DNA of 64,000 nucleotides from Korobacter sp963758505. Its GTDB lineage: Bacteria; Acidobacteriota; Terriglobia; Terriglobales; Acidobacteriaceae. The stretch spans positions 1,054,001-1,118,000 of the forward strand of contig CAVWVJ010000001.1 of assembly GCA_963758505.1 (NCBI GenBank), read 5' to 3'. Each line of letters starts with the position of its first letter. Position 1 is the stretch's first letter. The translations under genes and the position numbers were made by a program. A model generated the notes under the pieces. That model ran no database searches, was not told where the DNA came from, and saw only the letters and a program-made list of their open reading frames with translations. Below, one piece after another: positions 35,166 through 43,557 of this stretch.

Positions 35166-36497
35166 TCGTCATCGGCGCAGGACCCGGCGGCTATGAAGCG
35201 GCTGCGCACGCGGCGCGCATGGGCAAGAAGGTCACGCTGATCGAGAAGCAGTCTATCGGCGGGACATGTTTGAATGTCGGCTGCATTCCGGCGAAGACCT
35301 TTCTCCGTTCCTCGAAGTTGTTTCACGAGTGCGGCCAGGCAGCGGCCTACGGGATTCGACTCGGGGCAGCTGAATTCGACATGCCGGCGGTGGTCGAGCG
35401 GAAGAAGCGCATTGTCGCCACACTCACCCGTGGGGTAGGAAGCATGCTGCGCCAGGCGGGCGTGGAAGTGATCACCGGAACGGCGACGCTCGCGACGCGC
35501 AATCGCGTGCTGGTGGGAGATCAGACGCATCGAGGCCCAGAACATTCTGCTCGCCACCGGTTCGCGGCCCGCGGTGCCGCCGATTCCAGGGCTCGATTCG
35601 GCATCGGTACTCGATTCGAATCGCATCTTCGATCTCACGACGATTCCGAAAAACATCGCGATCATCGGCGGGGGGATCATTGGACTCGAGTTCGCATGCT
35701 TCTTCCAGGAAATCGGTTCGCAGGTCGTGGTCTTCGAGATGCTGCCGAAGATCGCGGGAGCGACGGATGACGAGATCGCGACACGGCTGTTGAAGATCCT
35801 GGAGAAGCAGGGAATCCAGTTTCATCTATCCGCCAAGGTGCTCGCGGTGAGTGGCAATACGGTCGAGTACGCTGCGGCGGACAGCACACGGGCGAGCTAC
35901 AGCGCCGAGAGCATTCTGAATGCGACCGGCCGGGCACCGAATGTCACGGGTCTCGGACTGGAAGAGATCGGGGTGGACTTTTCCGCCAAAGGCATCCGCA
36001 CAGACGAATATGGCAAGACCAATGTGCCGGGCGTGTGGGCGTGCGGCGATGTGACCGGACGCCGGATGCTGGCGCACGCGGCGACGCGCGAAGGCATCGT
36101 GGCGGTGAACAACATGTTCGGCAAGAAGGACCGCATCCGCTACAACGGGGTGCCTTCGGTGCTCTACACCCATCCCGAGGTGGCGTCCGTCGGGAGAACG
36201 GAAGAGGAGTTGAAGGCCGCCGGGATCGAATATCGAAAAGCGATGGTCCCGATGGCGGTAGCGGGACGCTTCCTGATCGAAAACGAAGGCGGCGCCGGCG
36301 TCGTGAAAGTGCTGATCGGCGCGCGCTACGGCGAGGTGCTCGGCGTACACGCCATCGGAGACGGTTCGAGCGAATTCATTGTGATGGCTGCCGCGATGGT
36401 CGAAACCGAGATGTGCGCGTCAGCGGCGAGCGAAATCATCTTCCCTCATCCCACGGTGTCCGAGGCGCTACGCGAGGCGATACTCGCGGTTCACTGA
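35153..36497 (+). pseudogene. Dihydrolipoyl dehydrogenase (E3) with a +1 frameshift
   Basis: The gene matches lipoamide dehydrogenase in two frames. The first part (from ATG 35153) has the FAD site IVIGAGPGGYEAA and redox disulfide GGTCLNVGCIPAKTF. The second has the NAD site IAIIGGGIIGLEFACFF, ACGDVTGRRMLAHAA and the C-terminal active His in FPHPTVSEALREA. Reading switches at about 35528: the extra c in 'acg c atc gag' breaks ...VGDQT | IEAQNILLATGSRP.... Removing it restores about 447 residues with nothing missing. It is either a recent mutation, a sequencing error or, less likely, recoding. E3 is normally essential to the complex, though another genomic lpd could compensate. Confidence 0.85.
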
Positions 36498-36505
36498 GGA
36501 GCAGA

Positions 36506-38965
36506 ATGCCAAAGTCAATTGCCATCGAACCGGAAAAAGCGTTTGCGCCGGGAACAATTCATTTTCACGATATCCCCGTTAACGCCTATCACAAGACGAT
36601 CCGGGAAGAGCTGTCTAACTACTCGAGGGAAGATTTCCTGGCGATGTGGCGGCAGATGTGCGCCATCCGCGAGTTCGAAACCGCCCTGCACATGCTGAAG
36701 ACGACCGGCACTTATAAAGGAATTACGTATAACCACGCAGGACCGGCGCATCTTTCCATCGGACAGGAGGCAGCGGCGGTAGGCATGGCCTACACGCTCA
36801 CGCCCGACGACCACATTTTCGGCTCGCATCGCAGCCACGGCGAAATTATCGCCAAGGCATTTTCCGCCATCCGCCAACTCAGCGATGAACAACTGATGCG
36901 GATCATGGCGAGCTATCGCGACGGCGCGGTACTGCGGCCGATCGAAAAAGACCACCAGGGCTCGGTAAAAAGCTTGGCCGAGCGTTTCTTCCTCTACGGT
37001 GCGTATAGCGAGCTGTTTGCGCGCGAAAGCGGATTCAACCGCGGCCTCGGCGGATCGATGCATGCTTTCTTTATTCCATTCGGCATCTTTCCGAATAACG
37101 CCATCGTCGGAGGGTCGGGATCTATTGCTCCCGGAGCGGCACTCTACAAGCGCGTGAACCGCAAGCGCGGAATCGTGGTGTGCAACATTGGCGATGCCTC
37201 GTTCGCCTGCGGTCCGGTGTGGGAGGGCATTACGTTCTCCGCGATGGACCAGTATCGAACCTTGTGGGATCCATCGCTCGGCGGCGGACTGCCAATTCTC
37301 TTCCATTGCATGAATAACTTTTACGGCATGGGCGGCCAGCCCCTGGGCGAAACCATGGGCATGCAGTTCATCGCGCGCATTGGGGCCGGCGTGAATCCCG
37401 ACCAGATGCATGCCGAGCGGGTGAACGGTTACGATCCGCTGGCGGTTATCGACGCATTCCGCCGCAAGAAGAAGATTCTCGAAGAGGGACAGGGGCCGGT
37501 GCTGCTCGACACGGTGACCTACCGCTTCAGCGGGCACTCGCCCTCCGATGCTTCGAGCTACCGGTCGAAAGAAGAGCTGGAAGAATGGAAGAAGGTTGAT
37601 TCCATTCCGGCGTTCCGCTCGCGCCTGGTTGAGTCGGGAGTGATCTCGGAAGGCGAACTGGACCAGGCGAAACAAGAGATCGAGAGAGCGGTCTTCGAGA
37701 CGTTCGAGCTCGCTAGCGATCTCAAGACCAGTCCGCGGGTGTCGCTGGACTCGCAGATGATTGCGGGACTGATGTTCAGCAATCGGAAGGTAGAGAAATT
37801 TGCCGATCGGGAGCCGGAGCTGAGTCCAAAATTGGCGGAGACGCCGCGGGTGCAGCAGATCCGCGGGAAGATCCGCACGGCGACGGTGGACGGCAAGCCG
37901 GTCCCGAAGATGAAGCTGTACAACGTGCGCGACGCGATCTTCGAGGCGATCCTCTACCGGTTCGAGATCGATCCGACGATTGTTGCGTTCGGCGAAGAGA
38001 ACCGCGACTGGGGCGGCTCGTTCGCGGTGTACCGCGGCTTGACCGAGTGCCTGCCGTACCACCGGCTGTTCAATTCGCCGATTGCGGAGGCTGGGATTGT
38101 CGGAGCGGCTGTCGGGTACGCCATGGAAGGCGGACGGGCGATCGTCGAACTGATGTACTCCGATTTCATGGGCCGCGCCGGGGATGAGCTGTTCAATCAG
38201 CTTGCCAAGTGGCAGTCCATGTCGGCGGGAATTCTGCAGATGCCGGTGGTGGTGCGCATCTCGGTCGGCGCGAAATACGGAGCGCAACATTCGCAGGACT
38301 GGAGTGCGCTGGTCAACCACATCCCGGGACTGAAAGTCGTCTATCCGGTGACGCCGTATGACGCCAAAGGAATGATGAACGCCGCGCTCGCGGGTACGGA
38401 TCCGGTCATCTTCCTGGAGAGCCAAAAAACCTACGATCTCGGTGAGCAGTTCCGGGCCGAGGGGGTTCCGGAAGGCTACTACGAACTGGCGATTGGGGAG
38501 CCGGCATTGCGGCGCGCCGGTAAGGATCTCACAATCCTGACCTTCGGCCCTACACTCTACACCGCGTTGGCGGCGGCGGAGGAGCTACAGTCGAAGTTCA
38601 ACCTGTCGGCGGAAGTGATCGACCTGCGCTGCGCCAATCCGCTGAACTACGAGCTGCTGATGCAGTCGGTGAAGAAGACCGGCAAGGTGCTACTGACGTG
38701 CGATGCCGCGGAACGGGGAAGCGTTATGCAAACGGTGGCGACGAATCTAACCCAGCTCTGCTTTGACGACCTGGATGCGCCGCCGGTGGTCATCGGCTCA
38801 CGCAACTGGATCACCCCGGCGGCGGAGCTGGAGAAGATGTTCTTCCCGCAACCGGATTGGCTGCTCGACGCGATCCACGAACGCATTCTGCCGCTCAAGG
38901 GATATACGCCGCACACGAACCAGACACCTGGCGAGTTGGCGCGGCGCGCGCGGAACGGCGTGTAA
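36506..38965 (+). CDS. 2-Oxoacid dehydrogenase E1, fused alpha and beta subunits
   Basis: This 819-residue thiamine-diphosphate decarboxylase combines E1-alpha (about 1-400) and E1-beta (about 460-819). Alpha: SIGQEAAAVGMAY, SHRSHGEIIAK, the TPP motif NIGDASFACG...NN (GDA instead of GDG, ending in MNNFYGMGG) and TYRFSGHSPSD. Beta: VRDAIFEAILYRFEIDPTIVAFGEENRDWGG, SPIAEAGIVGAAVGYAMEGG, QDWSALVNHIPGLKVVYP and VIDLRCANPLNYE. An insert near the TPP site (LWDPSLGGGLP) is unusual. GAGGAG precedes the ATG at 36506. A fused E1 of this kind resembles acetoin- or branched-chain-type enzymes; with transaldolase and SDR it may use a sugar-derived 2-oxoacid. Confidence 0.9.
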   Translation: MPKSIAIEPEKAFAPGTIHFHDIPVNAYHKTIREELSNYSREDFLAMWRQMCAIREFETALHMLKTTGTYKGITYNHAGPAHLSIGQEAAAVGMAYTLTPDDHIFGSHRSHGEIIAKAFSAIRQLSDEQLMRIMASYRDGAVLRPIEKDHQGSVKSLAERFFLYGAYSELFARESGFNRGLGGSMHAFFIPFGIFPNNAIVGGSGSIAPGAALYKRVNRKRGIVVCNIGDASFACGPVWEGITFSAMDQYRTLWDPSLGGGLPILFHCMNNFYGMGGQPLGETMGMQFIARIGAGVNPDQMHAERVNGYDPLAVIDAFRRKKKILEEGQGPVLLDTVTYRFSGHSPSDASSYRSKEELEEWKKVDSIPAFRSRLVESGVISEGELDQAKQEIERAVFETFELASDLKTSPRVSLDSQMIAGLMFSNRKVEKFADREPELSPKLAETPRVQQIRGKIRTATVDGKPVPKMKLYNVRDAIFEAILYRFEIDPTIVAFGEENRDWGGSFAVYRGLTECLPYHRLFNSPIAEAGIVGAAVGYAMEGGRAIVELMYSDFMGRAGDELFNQLAKWQSMSAGILQMPVVVRISVGAKYGAQHSQDWSALVNHIPGLKVVYPVTPYDAKGMMNAALAGTDPVIFLESQKTYDLGEQFRAEGVPEGYYELAIGEPALRRAGKDLTILTFGPTLYTALAAAEELQSKFNLSAEVIDLRCANPLNYELLMQSVKKTGKVLLTCDAAERGSVMQTVATNLTQLCFDDLDAPPVVIGSRNWITPAAELEKMFFPQPDWLLDAIHERILPLKGYTPHTNQTPGELARRARNGV

Positions 38966-38994
38966 GGCTTCGACCCTCAACTGCAGTGATTCCG

Positions 38995-39020
38995 GGGCGG
39001 CTTCGGCCGCCCTCTCTTTT
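38995..39020 (+). terminator. Rho-independent terminator of the dehydrogenase operon
   Basis: A GGGCGGC-ttcg-GCCGCCC stem-loop (38995-39012) with a UUCG-type tetraloop is followed by tctctttt, 30 nt after the E1 stop. Confidence 0.85.
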
Positions 39021-39065
39021 GCCGTGCGATGCGGTACTATCTCTCCGAACAAAACGAGGGAACCT

Positions 39066-41093
39066 TTGCGTCTTCTTCTGACATTGCTTCTGCTCGCTAC
39101 CGCTTACGCGCAAAACGACGCCGCCACCCAGGTCAAGGAAAACGATCCGCCTGCCGACGTACCGGCCACCGCGCGCCGCAGCACGTTTCTCATGATGGGC
39201 AATCGCGCCGGGCAGCAAGCGGTTTGGCGCACCGACGATGGGGTGACCCACGTACTGTTCGAGTTCAACGATCGCGGACGCGGTCCTCGGACGGTGAGCG
39301 ATTATCGCTTCGACGCGCAAAACAATGTCGTTGCGCTGCATACCATCGGCCACGATTACCTGAAGTCCTCCTCCGAGGAAACCTTCACGCACGCCGCCGA
39401 TGGCACCGCGGCCTGGAAAAATCGCTCCGAAAGCGGGAACAAGCAAGCTGCCGACACCATCTTCTATCCCGGGATGTTCAGTCCGCCGGAGGAGAGCGCG
39501 ATGCTGGTACGCGTTGCGCTCGCTCACGGAGGCACCGTGCGGTTGCTGCCCACCGGCGAAGCGCGGGTGACCAAGGCAGCGGATCGTACCTTGGAAGCCA
39601 ATGGCAAGCGTGCGCACGTTACCGAATACGCTGTGACCGGCCTCGACTTCTCGCCCAGTTATCTCTGGGTCGATGATGCAGGAGATTTCTTTGCCGGTGG
39701 CGACACCTGGGCCATGATGATCCGCGAAGGCTTTGAACCAGCCGCAAAGTCGCTCATCGACGCGCAGCAGCAGACAGAGCTCGAACACAGCCGGGCGCAG
39801 GCGAAACAGCTGATGCATCGGCCCAACGGCGACCTGCTGATCCACGATGTCACTGTCTTCGATTCGGTCGGCGGAAAACTGGTTCCCGGCCAGGATGTCC
39901 TTATTTCCGGAAACCACATCAAGTCCGTGGGGCCGTCTGCGGCTTCGAAGCCGGCAGGGACGCAGATTATCGACGGCTCCGGCAAGGTTCTGATCCCCGG
40001 CCTTTGGGACATGCACGCGCACGTGGGGCCGAATGACGGTTTGCTCAACCTTGCCGCCGGGGTCACCACGGTTCGCGACATGGGCAACGACATCGACGAG
40101 CTTGGCGCGCGCCGCAAACGCATTGAGGCGGGTGATGAAATCGGCACGCGGATCATCGCATGCGGCCTGATCGATAGCCCTGGCCCTTACCAAGGTCCGA
40201 CGAAAATCCTGGCCGCGAATGAACGCCAGGCTCGCGCTTATGTCGATCAATTCGCCTCGCTCGGGTACCCGCAAATCAAGATCTACAGCTCCGTCAAGCC
40301 GGAGCTTGTGCCCGCCATCATCGACGAAGCGCATAAGCATCACATGCGCGTCAGCGGACACATTCCCGCCGGCATGACGGCGACGCAAGCGGTGGAGGAG
40401 GGTTTCAACGAAATTCAGCACGCCAACTTCCTCATGTTGAATTTCATGCCCGACGTCAAGAACACTGAAACGACCGCCCGTTTCACCGAGGTGGCGAAAC
40501 GCGGCGCTGATGTCGATCTCAACGGCCAGCCGATGCGCGACTTCGTCGCCCTGCTGAAAGAGAAACAGGTTTCGCTCGACGTTACTCTCAGTGTTTTCGA
40601 AGAGATGTTCACGGCGCGCAACGGAACCCCATCGCCTACTTTCGCTCCTGTTGCCGACCGGCTTCCGCCGCAGGTCGTCCGCAGCTCGCTCAGCGTCGGC
40701 TTGGCGGTTCCAGACGGCATGGACCAGCGTTTCCGCGACTCCTACGCCAACATGGAACGCATGGTCAAGGTCTTCTATGACGCAGGCATTCCTATCGAAT
40801 CGGGGACAGACTCCGTCGCGGGTTTCACTCTCGAACGCGAATTCGAATTGCACCAGCACGTCGGTATTCCGCCCGCGCGCATCCTTCAGGATGCTACGTT
40901 GGGGGCGGCCCGCATCATGAGCAAGGATTCCGAGTTTGGCTCCATCACCCCCGGCAAACTCGCGGATGCGGTTCTTATCGAAGGCGATCCGACCGAGAAC
41001 ATCAGCGCTGTTCGCAACACCAGGTTGGTGATTAAGGACGGTGTGGTTTATTACCCCGCCGAGATCGACCGGGAGCTAGGGATCCGGCCGTAG
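39066..41093 (+). CDS. Exported amidohydrolase-family protein
   Basis: This 675-residue protein starts at a TTG (39066) with GAGGGAA 5 nt upstream, directly giving the signal peptide MRLLLTLLLLATAYAQ; the longer frame upstream would run through the E1 gene and terminator. An N-terminal beta-rich domain (about 30-240) is followed by the metal-dependent amidohydrolase barrel: GLWDMHAHVG (HxH), QIKIYSSV (Lys that may be carbamylated), MRVSGHIPAGM (His), NEIQHANFL (His) and ESGTDSVAG (Asp), then GSITPGKLADAVLIEGDP. Such periplasmic enzymes act as imidazolonepropionase/prolidase-like hydrolases. Substrate unknown. It is transcribed alone and convergent with the aldo/keto reductase. Confidence 0.88.
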   Translation: MRLLLTLLLLATAYAQNDAATQVKENDPPADVPATARRSTFLMMGNRAGQQAVWRTDDGVTHVLFEFNDRGRGPRTVSDYRFDAQNNVVALHTIGHDYLKSSSEETFTHAADGTAAWKNRSESGNKQAADTIFYPGMFSPPEESAMLVRVALAHGGTVRLLPTGEARVTKAADRTLEANGKRAHVTEYAVTGLDFSPSYLWVDDAGDFFAGGDTWAMMIREGFEPAAKSLIDAQQQTELEHSRAQAKQLMHRPNGDLLIHDVTVFDSVGGKLVPGQDVLISGNHIKSVGPSAASKPAGTQIIDGSGKVLIPGLWDMHAHVGPNDGLLNLAAGVTTVRDMGNDIDELGARRKRIEAGDEIGTRIIACGLIDSPGPYQGPTKILAANERQARAYVDQFASLGYPQIKIYSSVKPELVPAIIDEAHKHHMRVSGHIPAGMTATQAVEEGFNEIQHANFLMLNFMPDVKNTETTARFTEVAKRGADVDLNGQPMRDFVALLKEKQVSLDVTLSVFEEMFTARNGTPSPTFAPVADRLPPQVVRSSLSVGLAVPDGMDQRFRDSYANMERMVKVFYDAGIPIESGTDSVAGFTLEREFELHQHVGIPPARILQDATLGAARIMSKDSEFGSITPGKLADAVLIEGDPTENISAVRNTRLVIKDGVVYYPAEIDRELGIRP

Positions 41094-41110
41094 GCGCGGT
41101 CTTCCAATTG

Positions 41111-42217
41111 CTAGTTTTTCGCGACCAGCGAGGCCTGACTTTCGTGCGACGTTTCCTTCGGCATCGGGTTGATGTCGGTGGACAGCGGAGTACGCATACT
41201 CGGCAGCGCGGGATTACGTTCGGCGGCGAAGCGGCGGTGGTGCCAGTTCGGGTAAGGTTCAGGCGTGGCACTGGCCGCATCGAGTCTTGCGACCTCCTCG
41301 GCGGTTAAGCTCCATTGCGCGGTGGCGAGGTTGTCGCGCAACTGGGCTTCGTTGCGTGCACCGACGAGAACGGTGCTGACGCAGGGCTTGCTGATGACCC
41401 AGTTGAGTGCGACCTGGGCAGCGGTCACGCCGCGCTCTTTCGCGATTTCGAGCAGCACATCGACAATGCGATAGAGCCGCTCCTGGTCAAGGGTGCCGGG
41501 TGCTTCGAGACTGTTGAGGCGCGTCTCGGAAGGCCGGGCATCGCGGCGGAACTTGCCGGTTAGGAGTCCGTAACCGAGCGGGCTCCAAGCCATCACGCCG
41601 ACCCCCTGGTCCAGCCCGAGCGGGATGAGCTCGTGTTCGGCATCGCGCGCGAGCAACGAATAGTTGATTTCGTGGCTGATGTAGCGGGTGTAGCCGCGGC
41701 GTTCGCTGGCGGCGAGGGCTTTCATCAATTGCCAGCCGGAGTGATTCGAGCATCCGATGTAACGGACTTTTCCCTGGGAGACGAGATCGTCGAAGGCGCG
41801 CAAGGTTTCGTCGACGGGGACGAGGCTGTCGGGATCGTGCGCCATGTAGAGATCGATGAAATCGGTCTGCAGACGCCGCAGGCTGGCCTCGCAGGCGGCG
41901 ACGATGTGTTGGCGCGAGAGGCCGACATCGTGCACACCGGGTCCCATGCGCATGAAAACCTTGGTGGCGAGCACAAAGTGGTGGCGCCGGTGCTTGAGCA
42001 CCTCGCCGAGGATCTCTTCCGCGCCACCGAAGGAGTAGAGATCGGCGGTATCGATGAGGGTCACGCCGGCATCGGAACAAAGGTCGAGCATGCGGGCGGT
42101 TTCGGAGGCGCCGAGAGAGCCCATATTGGCGAAGCGATCGCGACCGCCGACGGTCATGGTGCCGAAGCCGAGGATCGAGACGTGCAGCCCTGAGTTTCCC
42201 AACAGTCGCTGTTGCAT
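41111..42217 (-). CDS. Aldo/keto reductase
   Basis: This 368-residue NADPH-dependent TIM-barrel reductase has the catalytic tetrad visible: Asp and Tyr in LIDTADLYSFGGAEE, Lys in FVLATKVFMR and His in DLYMAHDPD, followed by IGCSNHSGWQL and the cofactor-binding VSTVLVGARNEAQLRDNL. It resembles the YajO/AKR-11-12 group. The C-terminal 35 residues after PNWHHRRF are a non-conserved extension. Monocistronic, with its start ATG 42217 shortly downstream of the carboxymuconolactone-type gene's end. Physiological substrate unknown. Confidence 0.93.
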   Translation of the reverse strand: MQQRLLGNSGLHVSILGFGTMTVGGRDRFANMGSLGASETARMLDLCSDAGVTLIDTADLYSFGGAEEILGEVLKHRRHHFVLATKVFMRMGPGVHDVGLSRQHIVAACEASLRRLQTDFIDLYMAHDPDSLVPVDETLRAFDDLVSQGKVRYIGCSNHSGWQLMKALAASERRGYTRYISHEINYSLLARDAEHELIPLGLDQGVGVMAWSPLGYGLLTGKFRRDARPSETRLNSLEAPGTLDQERLYRIVDVLLEIAKERGVTAAQVALNWVISKPCVSTVLVGARNEAQLRDNLATAQWSLTAEEVARLDAASATPEPYPNWHHRRFAAERNPALPSMRTPLSTDINPMPKETSHESQASLVAKN

Positions 42218-42327
42218 ACACCGACCATAGCGCGCCCGGCCTGCGGAATGCAGTGACGCAGCGCACGATCGGGGATGACGGTCTCCTATTCACGGACCCT
42301 GGTTTCGAGATTGATGCTCCCAACGTC

Positions 42328-42885
42328 TCAATGCGCCTTGAAGCGCAAGCCTTTGCGGTAGAGACCGTCGCTGCCCACGTCGAACACCCGGTTATAGCGC
42401 GCGCGATAATTCTCCTGCGCAGCGCTGGCCGCCAACTCGATCAGCTGCTCCTCCGAGAAATGCGTGCGCAACTCGGAATAGAGCTCATCGCTGACATTGG
42501 ACGGCGTATCGGCCATCGCGTCGGCCATCCGCAATAATGCGGTTTCGGCGGGTGCGAAGTCCGCGAAGTCGCCCTCGCGAATCGCGCCGATCTCCTCGTC
42601 GGTACATCCAGCCATCCTGCCGCCGGCAGAATTGGCATCGATTCAAAACGGGCACCCCACTCGCACCGCGGTGCGCAACAGTACCAACGACCGCAGGCGC
42701 TGCGGCACCTTCGCTTTTTGGCCGAGCAGCCATTCCGCCAGCACGTTGACCCAGAATACCCGGGGAACGCGTGCTTGGATCTTTTGCGGTGTCAGGTCGC
42801 GTCCCAACAGCTTGCGTACTTTCTTAAATACCTGCCGCATCAGGAAGGATGTCTTCCGCGGATCAACTCCTTCGATTCGTGCCAT
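42328..42885 (-). CDS. Carboxymuconolactone decarboxylase/AhpD-like protein, candidate selenoprotein with in-frame TGA (Sec81)
   Basis: One frame runs from ATG 42885 (GAGGAG 5 nt upstream) to 42328, 185 residues, interrupted only by a TGA at 42645-42643. Upstream of it is LVLLRTAVRVGCPF and downstream IDANSAGGRMAGCTDEEIGAI, exactly the AhpD/CMD active-site helix, where the family has CxxC: C78-P-F-[TGA81]. The next gene has the same helix as CSVC. All family helices after the TGA are intact, so decay is not evident. A stem-loop follows the TGA (see separate entry). Read through as selenocysteine this gives a CxxU redox motif; if not, it is a one-base (TGC to TGA) nonsense mutant. The family acts in peroxide and thiol redox chemistry. 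Confidence 0.7.
42614..42632 (-). promoter_or_regulatory. Possible bacterial SECIS stem-loop after the in-frame TGA
   Basis: On the coding (minus) strand, 10 nt after the TGA, ATTCTGCC-GGC-GGCAGGAT forms an 8-bp stem (one T-G wobble) with a GGC loop located 19-21 nt past the TGA. Bacterial SECIS elements have a short stem in this distance range with a G early in the loop. The sequence also encodes conserved protein, so the fold could be fortuitous. Confidence 0.45.
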
Positions 42886-42947
42886 CTGAGCTCCTCAAGC
42901 GGGCCGTAAAAATCATTTTCTTGCTGTGTCGTATTTGGCTGCCTTGG

Positions 42948-42967
42948 TTCGTCAAGGTTATGACGAA
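42948..42967. promoter_or_regulatory. Palindromic operator candidate between the two divergent CMD genes
   Basis: Perfect inverted repeat TTCGTCA-aggtta-TGACGAA in the 118-bp divergent promoter region, 36 nt before the plus-strand start. This is TetR- or MarR-like geometry. No regulator gene is adjacent, so the binding protein is unknown. Confidence 0.5.
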
Positions 42968-43003
42968 TGAAATCCACTTTATGAGACAAGGAGATGCAAA
43001 TTC

Positions 43004-43507
43004 ATGAAAGAAAGAATGACCAATCCCGCACTGCTCTTTCCGGACGCAATGAAGGCCCTGCAGGCTCTTTCCGCTGCCGTGGAAAAAAGTGGCCTGCCCG
43101 GGCGAACCATCGGCCTCGTTCAACTGCGCGCCAGCGAAATTAACGGATGCAGCGTCTGCGTGGACATGCATGTTCGTTTTTCCAGGCAGCAGGGCGAAAC
43201 CGACGAACGGCTCTTCGCGGTTGCGGCGTGGCGCCATGCGCCCTATTTTACGGATGCAGAACGTGCGGCTCTCACCTTGACCGAAGCGCTCACGCGCTTG
43301 AGCGATCGTTTCGACCCGGTGCCCGATGACATCTGGAACGAAGCTGCACGTCACTACGACGAGCGGGCGCTCGCGGGGATCGTCCTCGCCATTGGGGTGA
43401 TCAATGTCTGGAACAGGCTGAATGTAGCAACCGGGCAGGTCGCCGGCGCATGGATGAAGTCACAAGAAGGGAAGGCCTGGTTGGAGGAACACGCAGCCGC
43501 CCGTTAG
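43004..43507 (+). CDS. Carboxymuconolactone decarboxylase family protein (AhpD-like alkylhydroperoxidase)
   Basis: This 167-residue all-helical protein has the peroxidase-type motif INGCSVCVDMHVRFSR (C49, C52, H56: CxxCxxxH) and the flanking helices LPGRTIGLVQLRASEI and RLFAVAAWRHAPYFTDAERAALTLTEAL. It matches the AhpD-like family of about 150-170 residues, which reduces peroxides or acts as a thiol-disulfide oxidoreductase. The ATG at 43004 has AAGGAGA 8-9 nt upstream. Divergent from the TGA-containing paralogue, with a palindrome between them, so they are probably co-regulated. Confidence 0.92.
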   Translation: MKERMTNPALLFPDAMKALQALSAAVEKSGLPGRTIGLVQLRASEINGCSVCVDMHVRFSRQQGETDERLFAVAAWRHAPYFTDAERAALTLTEALTRLSDRFDPVPDDIWNEAARHYDERALAGIVLAIGVINVWNRLNVATGQVAGAWMKSQEGKAWLEEHAAAR

Positions 43508-43511
43508 GACG

Positions 43512-43545
43512 AGGAGACCGCATCCTTCGGGGAATGGGGTCTCCT
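43512..43545. terminator. Hairpin between convergent genes
   Basis: AGGAGACC (43512-43519) pairs with GGTCTCCT (43538-43545) in the 50-bp gap between the convergent CMD and membrane-protein genes. There is no strong T-run, so a terminator role is likely by position only. Confidence 0.5.
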
Positions 43546-43557
43546 GACCAAACAACG

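Noticed and set aside
35123..36497. Programmed frameshift in the E3 gene
   Set aside because: There is no slippery heptamer or obvious pseudoknot at 35520-35535, and E3 genes are not known to use recoding; a plain indel or sequencing error is simpler.
42616..42885. Reading the TGA-containing CMD gene as two separate small genes
   Set aside because: The downstream piece would begin at an ATG in the middle of the active-site helix without a ribosome site; both pieces share one frame and together equal one complete family member.
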